DNA from: Quillaja saponaria
Lineage: Eukaryota; Streptophyta; Magnoliopsida; Fabales; Quillajaceae
Direction of reading: 5' to 3'
DNA: 64,000 nucleotides
Assembly: GCA_029379385.1 (NCBI GenBank)
Contig: CM055617.1
Span: 16,066,679-16,130,678 of the forward strand
The notes under the pieces were generated by a model, which had not been told where the DNA came from, did no database searches, and saw only the letters and a program-made list of their open reading frames with translations. Made by a program: the position numbers and the translations under genes. Below, piece by piece: positions 11,501 to 24,434 of the stretch (positions are counted from its first letter, which is position 1; each line of letters starts with the position of its first letter).

Positions 11501-13191
11501 TTATGTTATTGTTGTGTGAAATCATGAGCATATGTATTTGTATTTTGAGGCATATTCCGTATTATAAGGAACCTAAGCCAAAATTCTCAGTAACTTGTTA
11601 AATGTTATAGGAAATAAACTTTTACAGTGAACTTCAGTTTTAGAAAAACTATTTTTATTCTTTAGTTGGGTCATGAGTCAGGTTTGTTACTTTGTTTCGA
11701 AGTCAGAGGTTATGATGGATTGGGTAAATGGTAACCAATCCACCGGCCAGTCATGCCTCTATGAGGGGTGTGACACTTAGCTTTTGATCCACAAGTTGTA
11801 CAACCTCTAAGTGTATCCACACTGAATGACTTGATCAAGAGCTCTAAGTTGGCTGCCAAAAAGCTCCTTGCGTGCTAGCACAAGTGATTAGATTTTCTCA
11901 TGTCTCACAAACACTTAGTTTGCTCAAAATTCTTTGCAGAGAATTTTGGCTCTTTGTGATATTTGAATAACAGATACGTACAATACATATGAGGTTTAAC
12001 ATCATTTAAATATGATATAACTAAACTCTAAAATGATAAGATCAAAACTTATCTCTTAAACTTTTAGATAAAATAGGAAAATTCTAATAAAGTTAATCAT
12101 ATTTTAAATTTCAAATATAATTTGTTTGTAATTGCATGGAAGCCCAAAACTTTTCTCAATCAAATTACATCATTTTGTGTGTGACCCCTTAAGTTTATAT
12201 TAAACTCGCAATAGGACACATTAACTTAATGTATTTTTCAATTAGATCCATATCTAATTAATTTGAATCAAAACTAATTTTTGATTTACCCATTAATGAG
12301 AATTAATTATTAGATTAATTATTGGCTTACCTACAAGTCAAGAATGATGCCTAGCAGTATATTATGACTAACTAGATAATATAAATATATTTGTGAACTT
12401 TTCCAGTTGTTAGCTATCATGCAAGTCACACAACTTATGTGGTGAAACCTAAATTCTCTCTAATCTAGTTTCACACCACCCTGGCCAGGGACTTTCTGAG
12501 TTATGTCTTAATTAGATAATATAGAATATTCTCTCTCTTTTACTGATAGTAATAGATCATTTATTGTGCACTCATATTCTTCCATACATAGATAGTCATA
12601 CCAATATCAATCCCTATATAACTCATGGTGAATTATATTTCGATAGTATCAAAGCATAATAACCTATATACAAGGTATCTATGATACCTCAAGTCTAACG
12701 ATCATTTGCACTACTACAATGAAGAACTCTCATTGAAAACTATGTAAAAGTTCATATGAGTATTCTATGATCCAGTCAATTCGGTGAACTAATTCTCTAA
12801 CAAGCACCTATATGTTTGTTATTGTATCGACTGCACAAGTAATTATGAGATCAATCGCTCTTAATATTTGAGCTAATATAACATGTACTAATCTAATTGG
12901 ATCATTAATTTTCATTATTAATGATCTTATGATTAAGAATATTTCAGAACAAAGCTTAAGAAAATATATTTCATAAGCATGATCACATCATTTTTTTATT
13001 TCCATTGCTTACATTTTATGGGATTTATCATGTTCATACAAAAGAATTAACTAACAATTAAAGTACATGATAAATAATAATACCATATAATAATGAAACA
13101 TTCATTTTATTAATAACTAAATAACACTGTATTTATAAATAATATACCATAGACATCTAATGTCATTGACTTGTAGGGTATAATACTAACA
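8503..13191 (-). repeat. LTR of the minus-strand element, interrupted by solo LTR C
   Basis: On the minus strand the LTR starts TGTTAGTATTATACCC at 13191 and ends TTTTCTTACA at 8503, next to the primer site. It is about 1565 bp long once the 3119-bp Ty3 LTR at 8657-11775 and its 5-bp duplicated target are removed. A TATAAATAC box lies on the minus strand near 13130-13140, close to the LTR start. I could not find the partner LTR in the window, and the 5-bp repeat next to the outer end (GTTCA, 13192-13196) has no visible partner. No coding capacity was seen. Confidence 0.62.
8657..11775 (+). repeat. Solo Ty3-family LTR (C), 3119 bp, perfect TSD CTTAG
   Basis: It starts TGTCATAACC and ends GTGTGACA, flanked on both sides by CTTAG (8652-8656 and 11776-11780). 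It is the longest LTR of its family here. It carries the GTGCTCAGCC block (about 10950), its partner GGACTAGGTCACTC (about 11042), the TTAGGAGCTATATTATTATGTG region and the GGAGCGGAGCTC motif near 11480. The segment 10500-10700 aligns with 39680-39850. No polymerase or primer site accompanies it, so it is a solo LTR left by recombination between the two LTRs of a former complete element. Confidence 0.9.
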
Positions 13192-16100
13192 GTTCAGTGA
13201 ATATGAGACCGTGGTGCCAGAAAATAAGGGCTACAACTGTCATAGTCGAAACCCATTGGACATGGATTAGGCATGTGACAATGCCACACATATGTACGGC
13301 TCTGCCCTACACACGTGCAATGCCACGCCTGTACAATATTAATCTTAATAATAAATCTCAATATCTTAAATTTAAAAGTCACAACGTGGTGGAGTGCAGA
13401 GCAATCTAAATTTTCAATTACATATATATCCCAACAAGATCCACAAACCAAATTTGAAAACTCTCTAAATCAAAATCAAAATCCATTCTAATTTAAACAA
13501 GAGAAACCAAACCTTACAACGAACTGATCCAACATTCCATGAAATAAGGGAATCCTATTCGTCGTCACCTGAAAGGAAGAATGAGGAATAAGCTACACCG
13601 CTTAGCAAATAATCGAATCCCCAACTAGCTAGATCCAAACATGGTTTAAACAATATTTAATAAAAATAAACAACCCATCTTTCATTGATTTTCACAAAAC
13701 AAAAACAGTTATTATCAGTTTAGCTCATATACATGATTACAGACAGCTACACCTGAAGCCTCAATGGAACTAGTCAATCAATAATAATTCTGAAACAACA
13801 ATATGCTAGTATTTAAACCCTACTAGCAAGGACAATAACAATACAATACAATCCACAATACATAGTCAGACTAAGAAAACAAAACAAAAATCACTATGAG
13901 TTGCCAATAACGAAAACAAGTTTATTTCAATAGTACAAAGTTTTGACAATCTCAATATTTATCCCAAAAAAAAAACATAAATCTCAAGTTGGACCCAATC
14001 ATTTGAAAAATAGTTTACAAAAATGCAATAACTTATAATCAATGTGTATATATATATATATTTCCATATAATTTCATAAAACAACAATTTCATCAAAACT
14101 AGTGTTTTTGAGAAAACACCAGAAAGGGAACATTATCACTCACCTCAATAACACAAATGTCAAAACTAAGAACCGGAAGTCACAAGCCGAGCACAACTAT
14201 GAAATCTAGTAACCTATGAAAGAGTACAATATTACTCAACTAGGGAGGCATAAAAATTGAGAAGAGTTGGCCAATAAATTAATTAATTACCTAAACTATT
14301 TATGCCTTATCATAAGGGAGTTTTAAGTCCAAAAATAAAAAAAACTTAAATTTTAAATTTTATGCAATTTATCAATACAAATAAGAAGTTATGATTATAC
14401 CCTTAATGTTATATGTTATAGTAAGCATTATTTACTCATAACAATAGAACTTCTAAAGCTTTAACCCAACACCATCAAACTCAAATGCCAATACCAAAGG
14501 AGCCTCTGAAGAATCTAGTAAAAAGAATAACAAAATCACATAATCAAATAACAAAAAAGAATCAAAATAAAACTAACAACATATGTGTTATAATATTTTT
14601 GAATTAAACCTTATCTTAATACTAGAATAAAGTTAACCAACTTTTCTACTTCTAAATGAGTTAAGAATTCTACTACCACTATAGTGGGCTCAATACCAAA
14701 AAAATAATTAAAAAAACAAACTAATTATTGTTATTCAATGTTTTCAAAGTAAACTATAAAGTTTTCAAGAAAAAAAATATAATTAATTGCCAAATTTTTA
14801 GCTACAAAATAACATTTTAAAAATATTATATAGTTGGTACTACCCAATATAAAGTTTAATATATAACTAAAAAAAAAAGTGAGATCTAATAGAAAGAAGT
14901 TGGTATAAATTCAGTGCTTAAAATCTAACTTTCTATAACCATGTTTAGCTACCTAACACCAAACAAGAGATGAAACCTTTATTAGTTTTGGTTATTGAAA
15001 GAGAAATAGTAATAGAAATTTACTCAACCCACATTAGTGAAAAAAAGAAAGAAAGGAAAAAAAAAAAAAAAAGAATCAAAAAGCTTTCCATGGGTCTTGT
15101 GGCATAGATCTAACCATTATAACAAAATTTAAGAATAGTTTTGTTCAATAAATAAAAATTGTAAATATAGGAGAGAATGTAATTAACAATTAATGAAAAA
15201 AATGAGACAAGTTAATGGCTTACCAAAATCTCATCTCACTCTAAGTTGAACAAGGAAAACTTAGATCCATTAATTAAATGTATAAATCTCAAGAGAATGT
15301 ATTAAAATGAGGATGAGAGAAATAGGCTACAACAGGGGATGAAAGAAACCCAAACTACTAGGAAGAAGGTAAAGTGATGATCATCACTTTACAATGATGG
15401 TCATCACATAAATTAAGATGAAAAGAAAGAAAAAGAAAAAATAGGGAATGCAAACTTGTTATAACATATTTTATTATATATTGCATTATCTAATAAACCA
15501 ATTTTTATATTAAAATAGTACATGTTTTAAAAGAAGACAAATATAGATTATATGCATCTTATTCCTCAAACCAACAAATATATTGATGCTAGAAATAAAA
15601 TAGACATACTTATTTTTCTATTAATACGATTATTATATTATTATTATTTTTAATTAAGTTTAAGTATTCTAACTTAAAGTCATCTAATAATAATAATTAT
15701 TGATCTCACTATAATAGTACTAATAATCTAATAGTTAGACCCCCAAATCAAAACTTGCTACCCTAATATGTGTCGTGGTACGGGTTGTCATATAACTCTA
15801 ATTAATGAGAGTAAAATATAAATATAATAAATAGAGAAGAAATAGAAACCATCATGTGCCTACCAACTCCAAGCAATTATATTTGATTTCATATATTTGA
15901 GAGCCAACAGTATCATGAGAAGTATCCTCTTCGTCATCTTAAACAATTAGTTGAGACAACATGAATCTTACTCACTTGGCAAAAGTGTAGAGAAAAATAA
16001 ATATATAAATAAATAAGGATTAAAAATGGATGAGAGTTAGCTAGTTATTTTGAAGAATGAAAAAACCAGCAGCTTGAAAGTTTCAACTTTGGCAACCTTT

Positions 16101-16388
16101 ACAAAAATAATTCATATTTTTGTCCTAATTTACAAAATCACTTCCTAATTTTTATTATTAATGATCAAGGCACATGCACAGTGTTAGTTTTCCAATCATA
16201 AAAAGATCTATCTCTCTATTGATTAGAATACATGCACAATTACAATTTTTCAATGATAAAAGGACCTCATCTACCTATTGATTAAGATACATAATTTTCA
16301 TTCTTTGAATGATAAAGGACCTTATCCTAAACAAGTAGTATTTGGAGGATCAAATTAAACAAGCTATAGATAAAATGCATTAAATTCT
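13192..16388. other. Unassigned repeat-like AT-rich region
   Basis: No gene is recognised. The first 230 bp (13192-13420) are less AT-rich and open on both strands, with many GTGCCAC/ATGCCACAC-type words. This resembles the edge of another LTR family, but I found no TG...CA pair or target duplication. Stretches near 13570 and 14130-14250 resemble the layout of LTR interiors (short conserved islands in AT-rich sequence). Poly-A/T runs occur at 15058-15073 and (TA)n near 14046. Conservation with other parts of the window is too weak for me to call an element. Confidence 0.35.
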
Positions 16389-18062
16389 TGTCACACCCTC
16401 ATACAAAGGCATGACCAGTTGGAGGAATGGATAACCAAACTCCTGTAACCCTGACTTCACATCGACTGAACACAAATGATTCTTGAACACTTATAGTTAA
16501 AACAAAAAAATTGATGCATTAGATTAAATACATAAACTTGTTTAGCCAACATATGACATTTTAACTGAAAATTTTGACAGAGGTTCCTTGTAAAGTGTAA
16601 CATGCCCTATAGTACACACATATATAATCTGCTTACAAACAACCAGTAAAAAATAGTACCAATACACACAGAGGAGCTTAGGCTCCAATCATCACATCAA
16701 CAACCATAGTTCAACATGGCAGAACAAAACAACTTAAAGCCTAATGTGACTACAATTTTATCCTTCAGCTTCAAGTGTGTAATTCTGAAGTATAACTTCC
16801 CTAAGCAGCGGACACTAATTTCCTAATTCTTAAAACAACAACAGAAGGAGAGTGAGTCACAAAGATTCATTGAAGCAAAAAATGTATCCTAAGGGTATTA
16901 GCATCAATCAAAGCATAAAAAAACACATATAAATTAAATAATCTCATATAGCCATATTTCATATCTTAATGCAATCATAAATGTACATATATATAGTTAT
17001 CATAATTTACGTAATACACAAGATGAATAAATAAATTGAAATATTCAAAACTCATAATTTAAACAAAGCAATCAAAATACTCAAATCATTCCAAGTACAC
17101 AAAGGGTTAATTAGAGTAACTCAGCCGCACAGATAGATATCCTCCCACTGGATAGTTTTGCACCCGCACAACAATTCTATCATTTATCCACATCCATCCC
17201 ATTGGAGCTGAGTACTCAATTATTGCAAAACACTTATCAAATTAGAGTATTTCCGAATATCCTAGGTGCACCCTGATTTTATTTTGGAAGTAAAAACTAT
17301 TTCGAAGAAAAATTCATTTTATTAGCTCTTATCAATCACAAACAATTTCACATATCAAACATAATTCAAGTAACTCAAATTAAGCACTACATATTCCAAT
17401 ATACCTCTAATTATAAACAACATACACATAAACAATTTCATATATTTATCTAGCAACCAAAGAGCACGTAATCCACTCACAAAGCTTAAAGATATAGTTA
17501 GTCATTTTGTCGTGAATGCAAAGTTGTCAATATATCCTTAATATGGTTCGGAGCTAAAAATCATAAATTCATATATTTTTTTATAGTTACTTCTTCGTCT
17601 TCCTAAATTATACGTATATGCATATTTAACATACTACATGAAAAGTTATCCTTCTTACACATTTATTAAATATAATAAAAGTGTATCAAATTTTCTTGAA
17701 CATACACACACACTTTTATATATTATACATACATTAAGAAATCCATCTAACTCATAAGTTTTCATTTTCCATTTCCAACAATTGAATTCAAAGTAACTAG
17801 TTATTATATTTTCCATCAAAAGCTTAGACTAAACCTTCTAACGTTACTATGTTTCACATTCCAACTCTTAGTTCATGTCTTTAACCTTTCTTCATTCATA
17901 TTATTTTTATCATTTTCAAACTAAATAATATCATCCTAGCTATTTATTTTACTAATGAAACCTATATAAATAAACTTTTATGCATAAATTAATATTTGAT
18001 TTCTACTAAGCATTTTGTCAAGTACCTAATATGCATATTTTAGTCTAATTCATATATATAGG

Positions 18063-18101
<39 letters not shown>

Positions 18102-19061
18102 CCAATACAATCAACATACTTCCATTAACCCTTAACTTGCTCAAATTCTAATTAAACTAATTACTTAACATCGACATATTCAAATTTCAAAGCATCCACT
18201 TCCCATAAACATATAATCATCATTTTTCTTACCCTTGTTCACAACCTTTAATCCAACACATCTAATCCTTAAACTAATTTAACAATTGACAAGAATTTCT
18301 TACCCCTTGTTGCCTTGCTAAACTATACACACAGTTAGTCAAAGAGAGGCAAAACAAGGACAAAGGAGCTAGGCCAAAAATAGGGGTAGCTACTAACCTT
18401 TACTACCCTCTCTGTTGCACTCACAAACAGGCCACTAATAGGCCTTCTCGACTGCCGCAAGGCTGCACAAGTTGCTAAAGAACTAGGGAGGAAAGCGAAG
18501 GAGGTTATGGTGGCTGGCGTTTCATGCACAAGGCCAAGGACTTTGTTTTTGGGTAATAGAAAGCTGCTATGCAAATAGGGGAAACGAGTTATAGCAGCTA
18601 GTAAGAAAGGTTAAGCTAATACATCTCTAAGCAAGAGTAGGCTAATAATAGGTGAATAAAAAGAAGGGAAGGAGAGCTTGTCTCAGCCAGTAAGGGTGTA
18701 AAAAGAAAAAAGAAAGAACAGGAGAAGTATAGGCAATAATCGAGAGCAACAAAGAAGAAAAACAAATATACTAAGAGCCAAATGCAAAGTTGATGGGTAT
18801 AGAAAAAGAAAAAAATAAGATAAAAGTGGAGAATAAAATATTGCAACAATCATTCAGTCCAAAGTAAAAAATTATACTTGTAGTTATGCTTTAATCTTAA
18901 TTGTAGGTGTATGAATATATACATGTACATCATAATTACCTCCTAGTTTATTTATTTATTTATATATATATCATATTTGTTCTACCTATCAACAAAACTA
19001 CACAAATAAAATTGTGGTTTTATTCACATTACATGTATATATATACTTATATATGTACAAG
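16389..19061 (-). repeat. Ty3-family LTR (D), minus strand, interrupted near its end by LTR E
   Basis: It opens with TGTCACACCC, the reverse complement of the family's 3' end, followed by GGCATGACCAGTTGGAGG and the other landmarks in reverse order: GAGTGAGTCAC near 16850, AGAGTAACTCAGCC near 17115 and GCTGAGTACTC near 17207. Near 19000-19061 it reads AAATAAAATT...TTTTATTCAC...GTACAAG, matching the reverse complement of the first ~60 bp of LTR C. LTR D is thus nearly complete when LTR E begins at 19062, and its last ~40 bp are not seen. A (TA)n run lies at 18068-18093. Frames at 18335-18849 are not considered genes. Confidence 0.75.
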
Positions 19062-20924
19062 TGTCATACCCTTAAATGAAGGCATGACTGGTTGGAGGAT
19101 TTAGAAATCTAAAACCCTCGTAATCCTGACTCACACCATACAAACATATATGACCATTACTATTTATAATTAAAAAGGAAAGTTATCATGAGTTAACTTA
19201 AGAATACATCGGATTTAGAAAATATATGATGTTTTATTGAAAATTTTGGTAGAGATTCCTTATAAAGTTGAACATGCCTGAAAATACATACATACACATA
19301 TATATATATAACCTAGTTACATGCAACTAGTCACTTACAACAATAATAAACATATAGGAGCTCAGCTTCAAATATCCCATAATCTAACAAAGTTAAACTA
19401 ATATGCAAAACCAAACACAATGACTCAAAGCTTAATTGGCGACTGCAACTCCGTCCCTTGGCTTCAAGAGTGTGATTTCAAACATTTCGCTTGCGGCAGA
19501 GAAATTGGAAAGTCAAGCATCTTTAGACAGTGAGCACTGAAGTCTTGATACTAAAAAAAAAACACACAACAACAAGAGTAGGGTAAGTTACAAGGACCCA
19601 GTGATTAAAAAATGTACCTTTTGGGTATTAGCATCAATCAACATAAAAATAGTACATATCATTTAAATAATTACACATACACCATTCTTATATCCCTAAT
19701 CACAAACTTACATACATATATTCAATTGATATGCAATTAAGAACCTGTAATATTTATACAAGCACAATATCACGAATCAATCATTTTATGTCAACTACAC
19801 TAATCAAACAAACCAAACAACAAAGGCCAACGAGAATAACTTAGCACCTGCACACTAAGTATCCTCCCACCAAGCATTTCCGCACTCGCACACCAAATAA
19901 AATCTCCATACACAATTCATCCCACCAAGGCTGAGTTACTCAAGTATTCAAAACCACATGTCACATTATCAAATAAAATATCTTAGGTGCACCTAGATTT
20001 ATTTATTTTAATAAAAAAGCACTTCAATAAAAATGAACTTTATTGGCCCCATCAACCACAATTCAATTTATACATTAAACACAGTTCAATAACTATACTA
20101 CAATACTACACATTCTTGTATACCTATATATCTTTATACACACACATTTGTTTCACCTACTAATCTAGCAATCAAAGAATACATAATTCACTCACAAAAT
20201 TGAAAAAGGGTTCATCTTTCCGTCTAATGGTTGATGGTGTTAGTAGATCCTTGACAAGCTCCAGAGATGAAAATCAAAAATTCATATGTTACTCACAATC
20301 ATCCATCCAAGGTTAGTTTCATGATTCCTTAATCATATATTGTTATACTTAACATATTCCTTAAGAATTAACTTCTTTTAACTCTTTGCCAAAAATATCA
20401 TGATAAAGTTAATTAGTTCAATCTAATATATAACTGAATTTCTATAACTTAACATTAATCTAATCAAATTTCATGTTTCCTAATTAGTTATTTAATAATT
20501 CAAGCTTACGTGAAAGACTTTCTAAGCATATATATATTAACATATTTGAATCCTGACTTATTTATTTCCTACCTCTAATTAAGTTCAAATTAGTCACATC
20601 CTATTCAGTTAACTACCATCTAAACGAATCATATAGTTTTAACATCCATTACTCAAGTTCCCAATTATTAACTTAAACTTAAATTGATTACTTATGGTTA
20701 ACCAACTACATAAATTATATATTTTTGACCATGTATACAATTAAATTTCAAGCTTCGTTTATCTAATTCACTTAATCTTCATCTAGGTTGTCTTGCTTTT
20801 TTAACCTTGATTTCTAACCAACTACCAGCCTATACCTAACATTCAACTAAATAGGCAGCCCTCTTGAAGAGCATAGGATTACCTTAAGTTTTCAGCCACT
20901 AAGAGCCAAAACAGGGCACCCTTT
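19062..20924 (-). repeat. Ty3-family LTR (E), minus strand, truncated
   Basis: It starts TGTCATACCC and follows the family order in reverse: GGCATGACTGGTTGGAGG, GACCCAGTGATT near 19597, AACTTAGCACC near 19840, GGCTGAGTTACTC near 19927, CTTAGGTGCACC near 19982. It appears to have inserted into the last part of LTR D. Its expected end (...GTTATAACA followed by ACAAG) is not found; it is replaced near 20925 by an LTR fragment in the opposite orientation, so the locus was rearranged or deleted after insertion. Confidence 0.7.
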
Positions 20925-21023
20925 ACTGGCATGTTGATGTTTTCTTGCATTTTGGATGGAGCAGATCTTCTTATTGTGATTGTTATTGTTGTTGTCTTTG
21001 TTGCTATTATTGTTGTATAAAAA
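20925..21023 (+). repeat. Short plus-strand fragment of a Ty3-family LTR
   Basis: The words TTGGATGGAGCAGATCTTC and TGTTATTGTTGTTG match the region around 11470 of LTR C (ATGGATGGAGCGGAGCTC) and 24140 of LTR G, in plus orientation. It is sandwiched between two minus-strand LTRs, so it marks a breakpoint. Its left border is approximate. Confidence 0.5.
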
Positions 21024-21900
21024 TGTCACACCCCAACACCCCACATGAAGGCATGACTGGCCAGAAGAATAGCTAACTAAACCTCTATAGCCCTAACTTT
21101 AAAACAGAGAAACAAATACGACTCTTGACTAAACCAAAGAATAAAAATTAGTTTTAGAAAACATAAGTTAACTTCAAATGTTTATTTATTGAAATATATA
21201 ACAATTTGCTAAAAAATTTAGACTGAGGTTCCCTACAAACTGGAACTTGTCCAAAATACAAACATATAATCTCTTATTGCATCAACCAGTTTACATAACA
21301 TTAACATACACATAGAGCTTCACTCTGATTCTCACCATAACAACAAATAATTAAATTATTACACAACATAAAATTAGAAACGCAAAATCCTAATATAATT
21401 GCAAACTTTCATCCTTGACTTCAAGTAAGTGATCTTGAGTTTATAACTTTCCCCCAAATATTCGGCAAGCCCAGTATTGGTCGTTGACACTGACATAGAT
21501 CTTGTTACTAAAAAAATGTCAACAAATGAATGGTGAGTCCCCTGGACTCAGTGAGTAGAAAAACATACCCAAATAATATTAGCATCAACCAAACCATAAA
21601 GAACACATTAAAGTTAAAGAATCTCATATAGCTATGTTTCATATCTTAATTTAATGATACACATATGCATATATAATTATTGTAAAATCAACTAAACACA
21701 ATTCATGTAGTACACATGATGAATAAATAGATTGGAATGTTCAAAATTCATAATTCAGACAAAACAATCAAAACATTCAAAGCATACACCAAACACATAT
21801 TCTCTCATCTAGACAGTTTTTTGTGCCCACACACCAAATACAAATATATGCAAAATTACTGAAATATTCATAGCTCCTCATAAATCCATCCCCGGAGCTG
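21024..21900 (-). repeat. Ty3-family LTR piece (F), minus strand; left arm of an inverted pair
   Basis: It begins TGTCACACCCC and keeps the outer ~870 bp of the LTR, including GGCATGACTGGCC, GAATGGTGAGTCCCC near 21529 and the sequence AGCTCCTCATAAATCC at about 21872. It then stops at the conserved CCCCGGAGCTG block, where plus-strand sequence of LTR G starts. It pairs with 23555-24434 in inverted orientation. The preceding five bases (AAAAA) do not match the five after LTR G, so the pair did not insert as a single unit with a 5-bp duplication. Confidence 0.72.
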
Positions 21901-24434
21901 TAATTGTGAATGAAAAAGGTTGTAATCAAAGGGTGAATGGGTTGGTTATGTGTTAAGGGTGTTGAATAAAAGACTAGTTGTAAAGGTGATTATAAGCTTG
22001 ATAACTATGTTAATGGTGAATTTGGTGTTGGTTATTGTTAAACTTCCATAACCTTAGTTTTTGGTATCTCCTAAATAATGAATTTAACTTTAATGGCTAA
22101 TGTTTGGGAACTTGAGTAAAATGGAATTGAGGAAGTTATGTTGGTTTCTTGGAGTAGGTATGTATTTATACATATATACTCAAGTAATGAAATAAATTTC
22201 CCTAAAGATATTTGATAAAATGTCTACAAGAAATTAGTTATAACATAATGAGTAAAAATCGGTAGATTTAATTCATGGTGGTTAGTTGTTATTGGAATTT
22301 GAATAAAAAGTTCATGAGCGAGAGTAAAGAATGATTAGCTAATGTTGTGATCTAAGGATTTCATGAAAGTGAGTAGTGATTATGAGCAAAGGGTGGTTTG
22401 TTGTGGGCAAAGTGTTGGAAATGGGTGTTAAATGATTATTGAAGGGAAGTAGGGCTAGATTTTATAAGTTAGAGAAATTGGGTATTTCGAGCATTTTATG
22501 AACTGAATTATGTTATGAGTTCTAAAGAGAAAGTGTAGCCTGTAGTCTTAGATCATATCTAAAATGTTTCATAACTTGATTTGAAGTATATTTATTGTTA
22601 GAGTTGTTGGACTGCATCTATGGTTTATGTAGGATTTTAGGTGAGCTTCAATTAGTCCAGAGGATTTTGACAAGGCTTGTGGTTTGAATTATCTTAGCAC
22701 CTCTGAATAAGAATTGTTTGTAACATATTAAGGGAAAATTATCTAGCTTTGCAGGTTTTAATTTCATGTTATGTGTATTTTGGAGGTGTTAGAAATCATT
22801 GCTGTGATATTCGGGGCCTAATTGTACCTGTTTTGGTGTAACTAGTTTTGAAGGATTTTAAAGGATGAATTAGAAGTAGGGTGCTGAATATGAATTGTTA
22901 TTAGCATCTTGATGAGCTAGACTGGAAAGTTTTATATTTAATTCCTAAGTATAAGAATTTTATAAGCACTGGAATCTAGTTCATTCAACCAGAAATTGTA
23001 TCTGCCTTGTTTATGTTCATGTGGGGTTTAACGTGGGTTCAAGGCTAATTTTAGGAGAAGTTTCTTAATAAGAAAGATAGCTAACTTCATGAAAATAATA
23101 TTTGAACTTGGTTTTGTTGAAATTGGTTAAGTATGTAAGTTAAAATAAAACATATCTCTAAGATGGTTATGAAAATGTCTAAGAGGGTTAACTTTAAATA
23201 TATGCATGAAACTTAGTATATGTAGAATTTTGTAGTTAAAAGATGATAACCTATAAAATTGTTAAACTAAGCAATACTTACTATATAATCTCTAGAAAGT
23301 GTTATTTAGACAACGACATGCGTGAACGCTAGAAGATGTGACAAGCAAGATCGGTAAATGTGTAGTGTTTAATTTGAGTTTTTTGAATTATGCGTGACAT
23401 TTGATTTTGTTTATGTTTGATAAGGGCCAATAAAACTTATTTTTTATTTGAAATGATTTTTACATTCGAAATAGAATTCGATGCACTTAAGATACTTTGA
23501 TTTGATTATTTGACATTGATTAAAAATATTCAAGTAACTTATCCCCGATAATGGGTTTGTGAGGAGCTATAAATATTTTAGTAATTTCGTATTTCAGTAA
23601 CTCTATATATATTTATGTTTGGTGTGTGAGCGTAAAAACTACCCGGAAGGGAGAATATATGTTCAGTGTGCGGGCGTTGTGTTACTCTATTAGCCCTTTA
23701 TGTACGTTGATTATTTTTTATTAATTTGATTTGATTGTATTATGTATTATTTGAACTGTGATTGTTTAATTTTGTTTTCTTCCATATTTACGTACGTGTA
23801 ACACTCAGATGTTTTGAAATTTATCTTATGTTGTATTAGCTAACCTATATATTATATTCATGTGTTAAATGAAAAAACATACCCAAAGTGATGCTAGTAC
23901 CTTTGGGTACATTTTTTTACTCACTGGGTTCTTGGAACTCACCACTCTATTGTTGATTTTTTTTAGTAACAAGATCTCTGTGAATGTCATCGACCAGTAA
24001 TGGAATTGCCGAGTAATTGGCCGCAATGTATTCCTTTTAGATAACACACTTGAAGCTAAATGAATGAAAGTTTGTAGTCATATTAGAGATTTTTATTGCA
24101 TTTTATTTTGTATAAAAATCTAATTATTATTGCTTATGATATGGTTAGAGCGGAGCTTCTTATGATTCTAGTAAATTTTGTGATCTGGTTATTTGTAACT
24201 AGATATATTTGTTTGTATTTTGGGCATGTTTCACATTACAAGGAATCTCTGCCAAATTTTTAGGTTATATATTTCAGTAAATAAATATTTTAAATTAACT
24301 TATGTTTCCTAAAATTTACTTTTATGTTTTGGTTTACTCAAGAGTAGTATTTATTTATTTATTTTGAAGTTAGGGTTACGGAGATTTGGCTACCCATTAT
24401 TCTGACCAGTTATGCCTTTGTGTAGGGTGTGACA
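21901..24434 (+). repeat. Ty3-family LTR (G), plus strand, 5' end missing; right arm of an inverted pair
   Basis: It ends GGGTGTGACA at 24434. From about 23290 it follows LTR C: TGATAAGGGCCAATAAAAC, a variant GTAACTTATCCCC block, GTACCTTTGGGTAC, GTTAGAGCGGAGCTTC. Unlike most family members it shares with LTR F the word GTGAGGAGCTAT, so F and G belong to one sub-family. The canonical 5' start (TGTTATAAC) is absent, and the join to LTR F lies near 21900. The part 21900-23290 is poorly conserved LTR sequence without genes. Confidence 0.7.

Noticed and set aside
13194..13451. Overlapping open frames on both strands
   Set aside because: Simultaneous frames on both strands in a Cys/His-rich stretch, with no motif and repeat-like surroundings; treated as a compositional effect.
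18335..18849. Two minus-strand frames of 77-79 codons
   Set aside because: They lie inside LTR D and are hydrophobic, low-complexity products of T/C-rich sequence.
21024..24434. A single foldback DNA transposon
   Set aside because: The long inverted arms suggested it, but the flanking five bases do not match (AAAAA and ACCTC), and each arm is an ordinary LTR of the surrounding family, so an inverted LTR pair is more economical.
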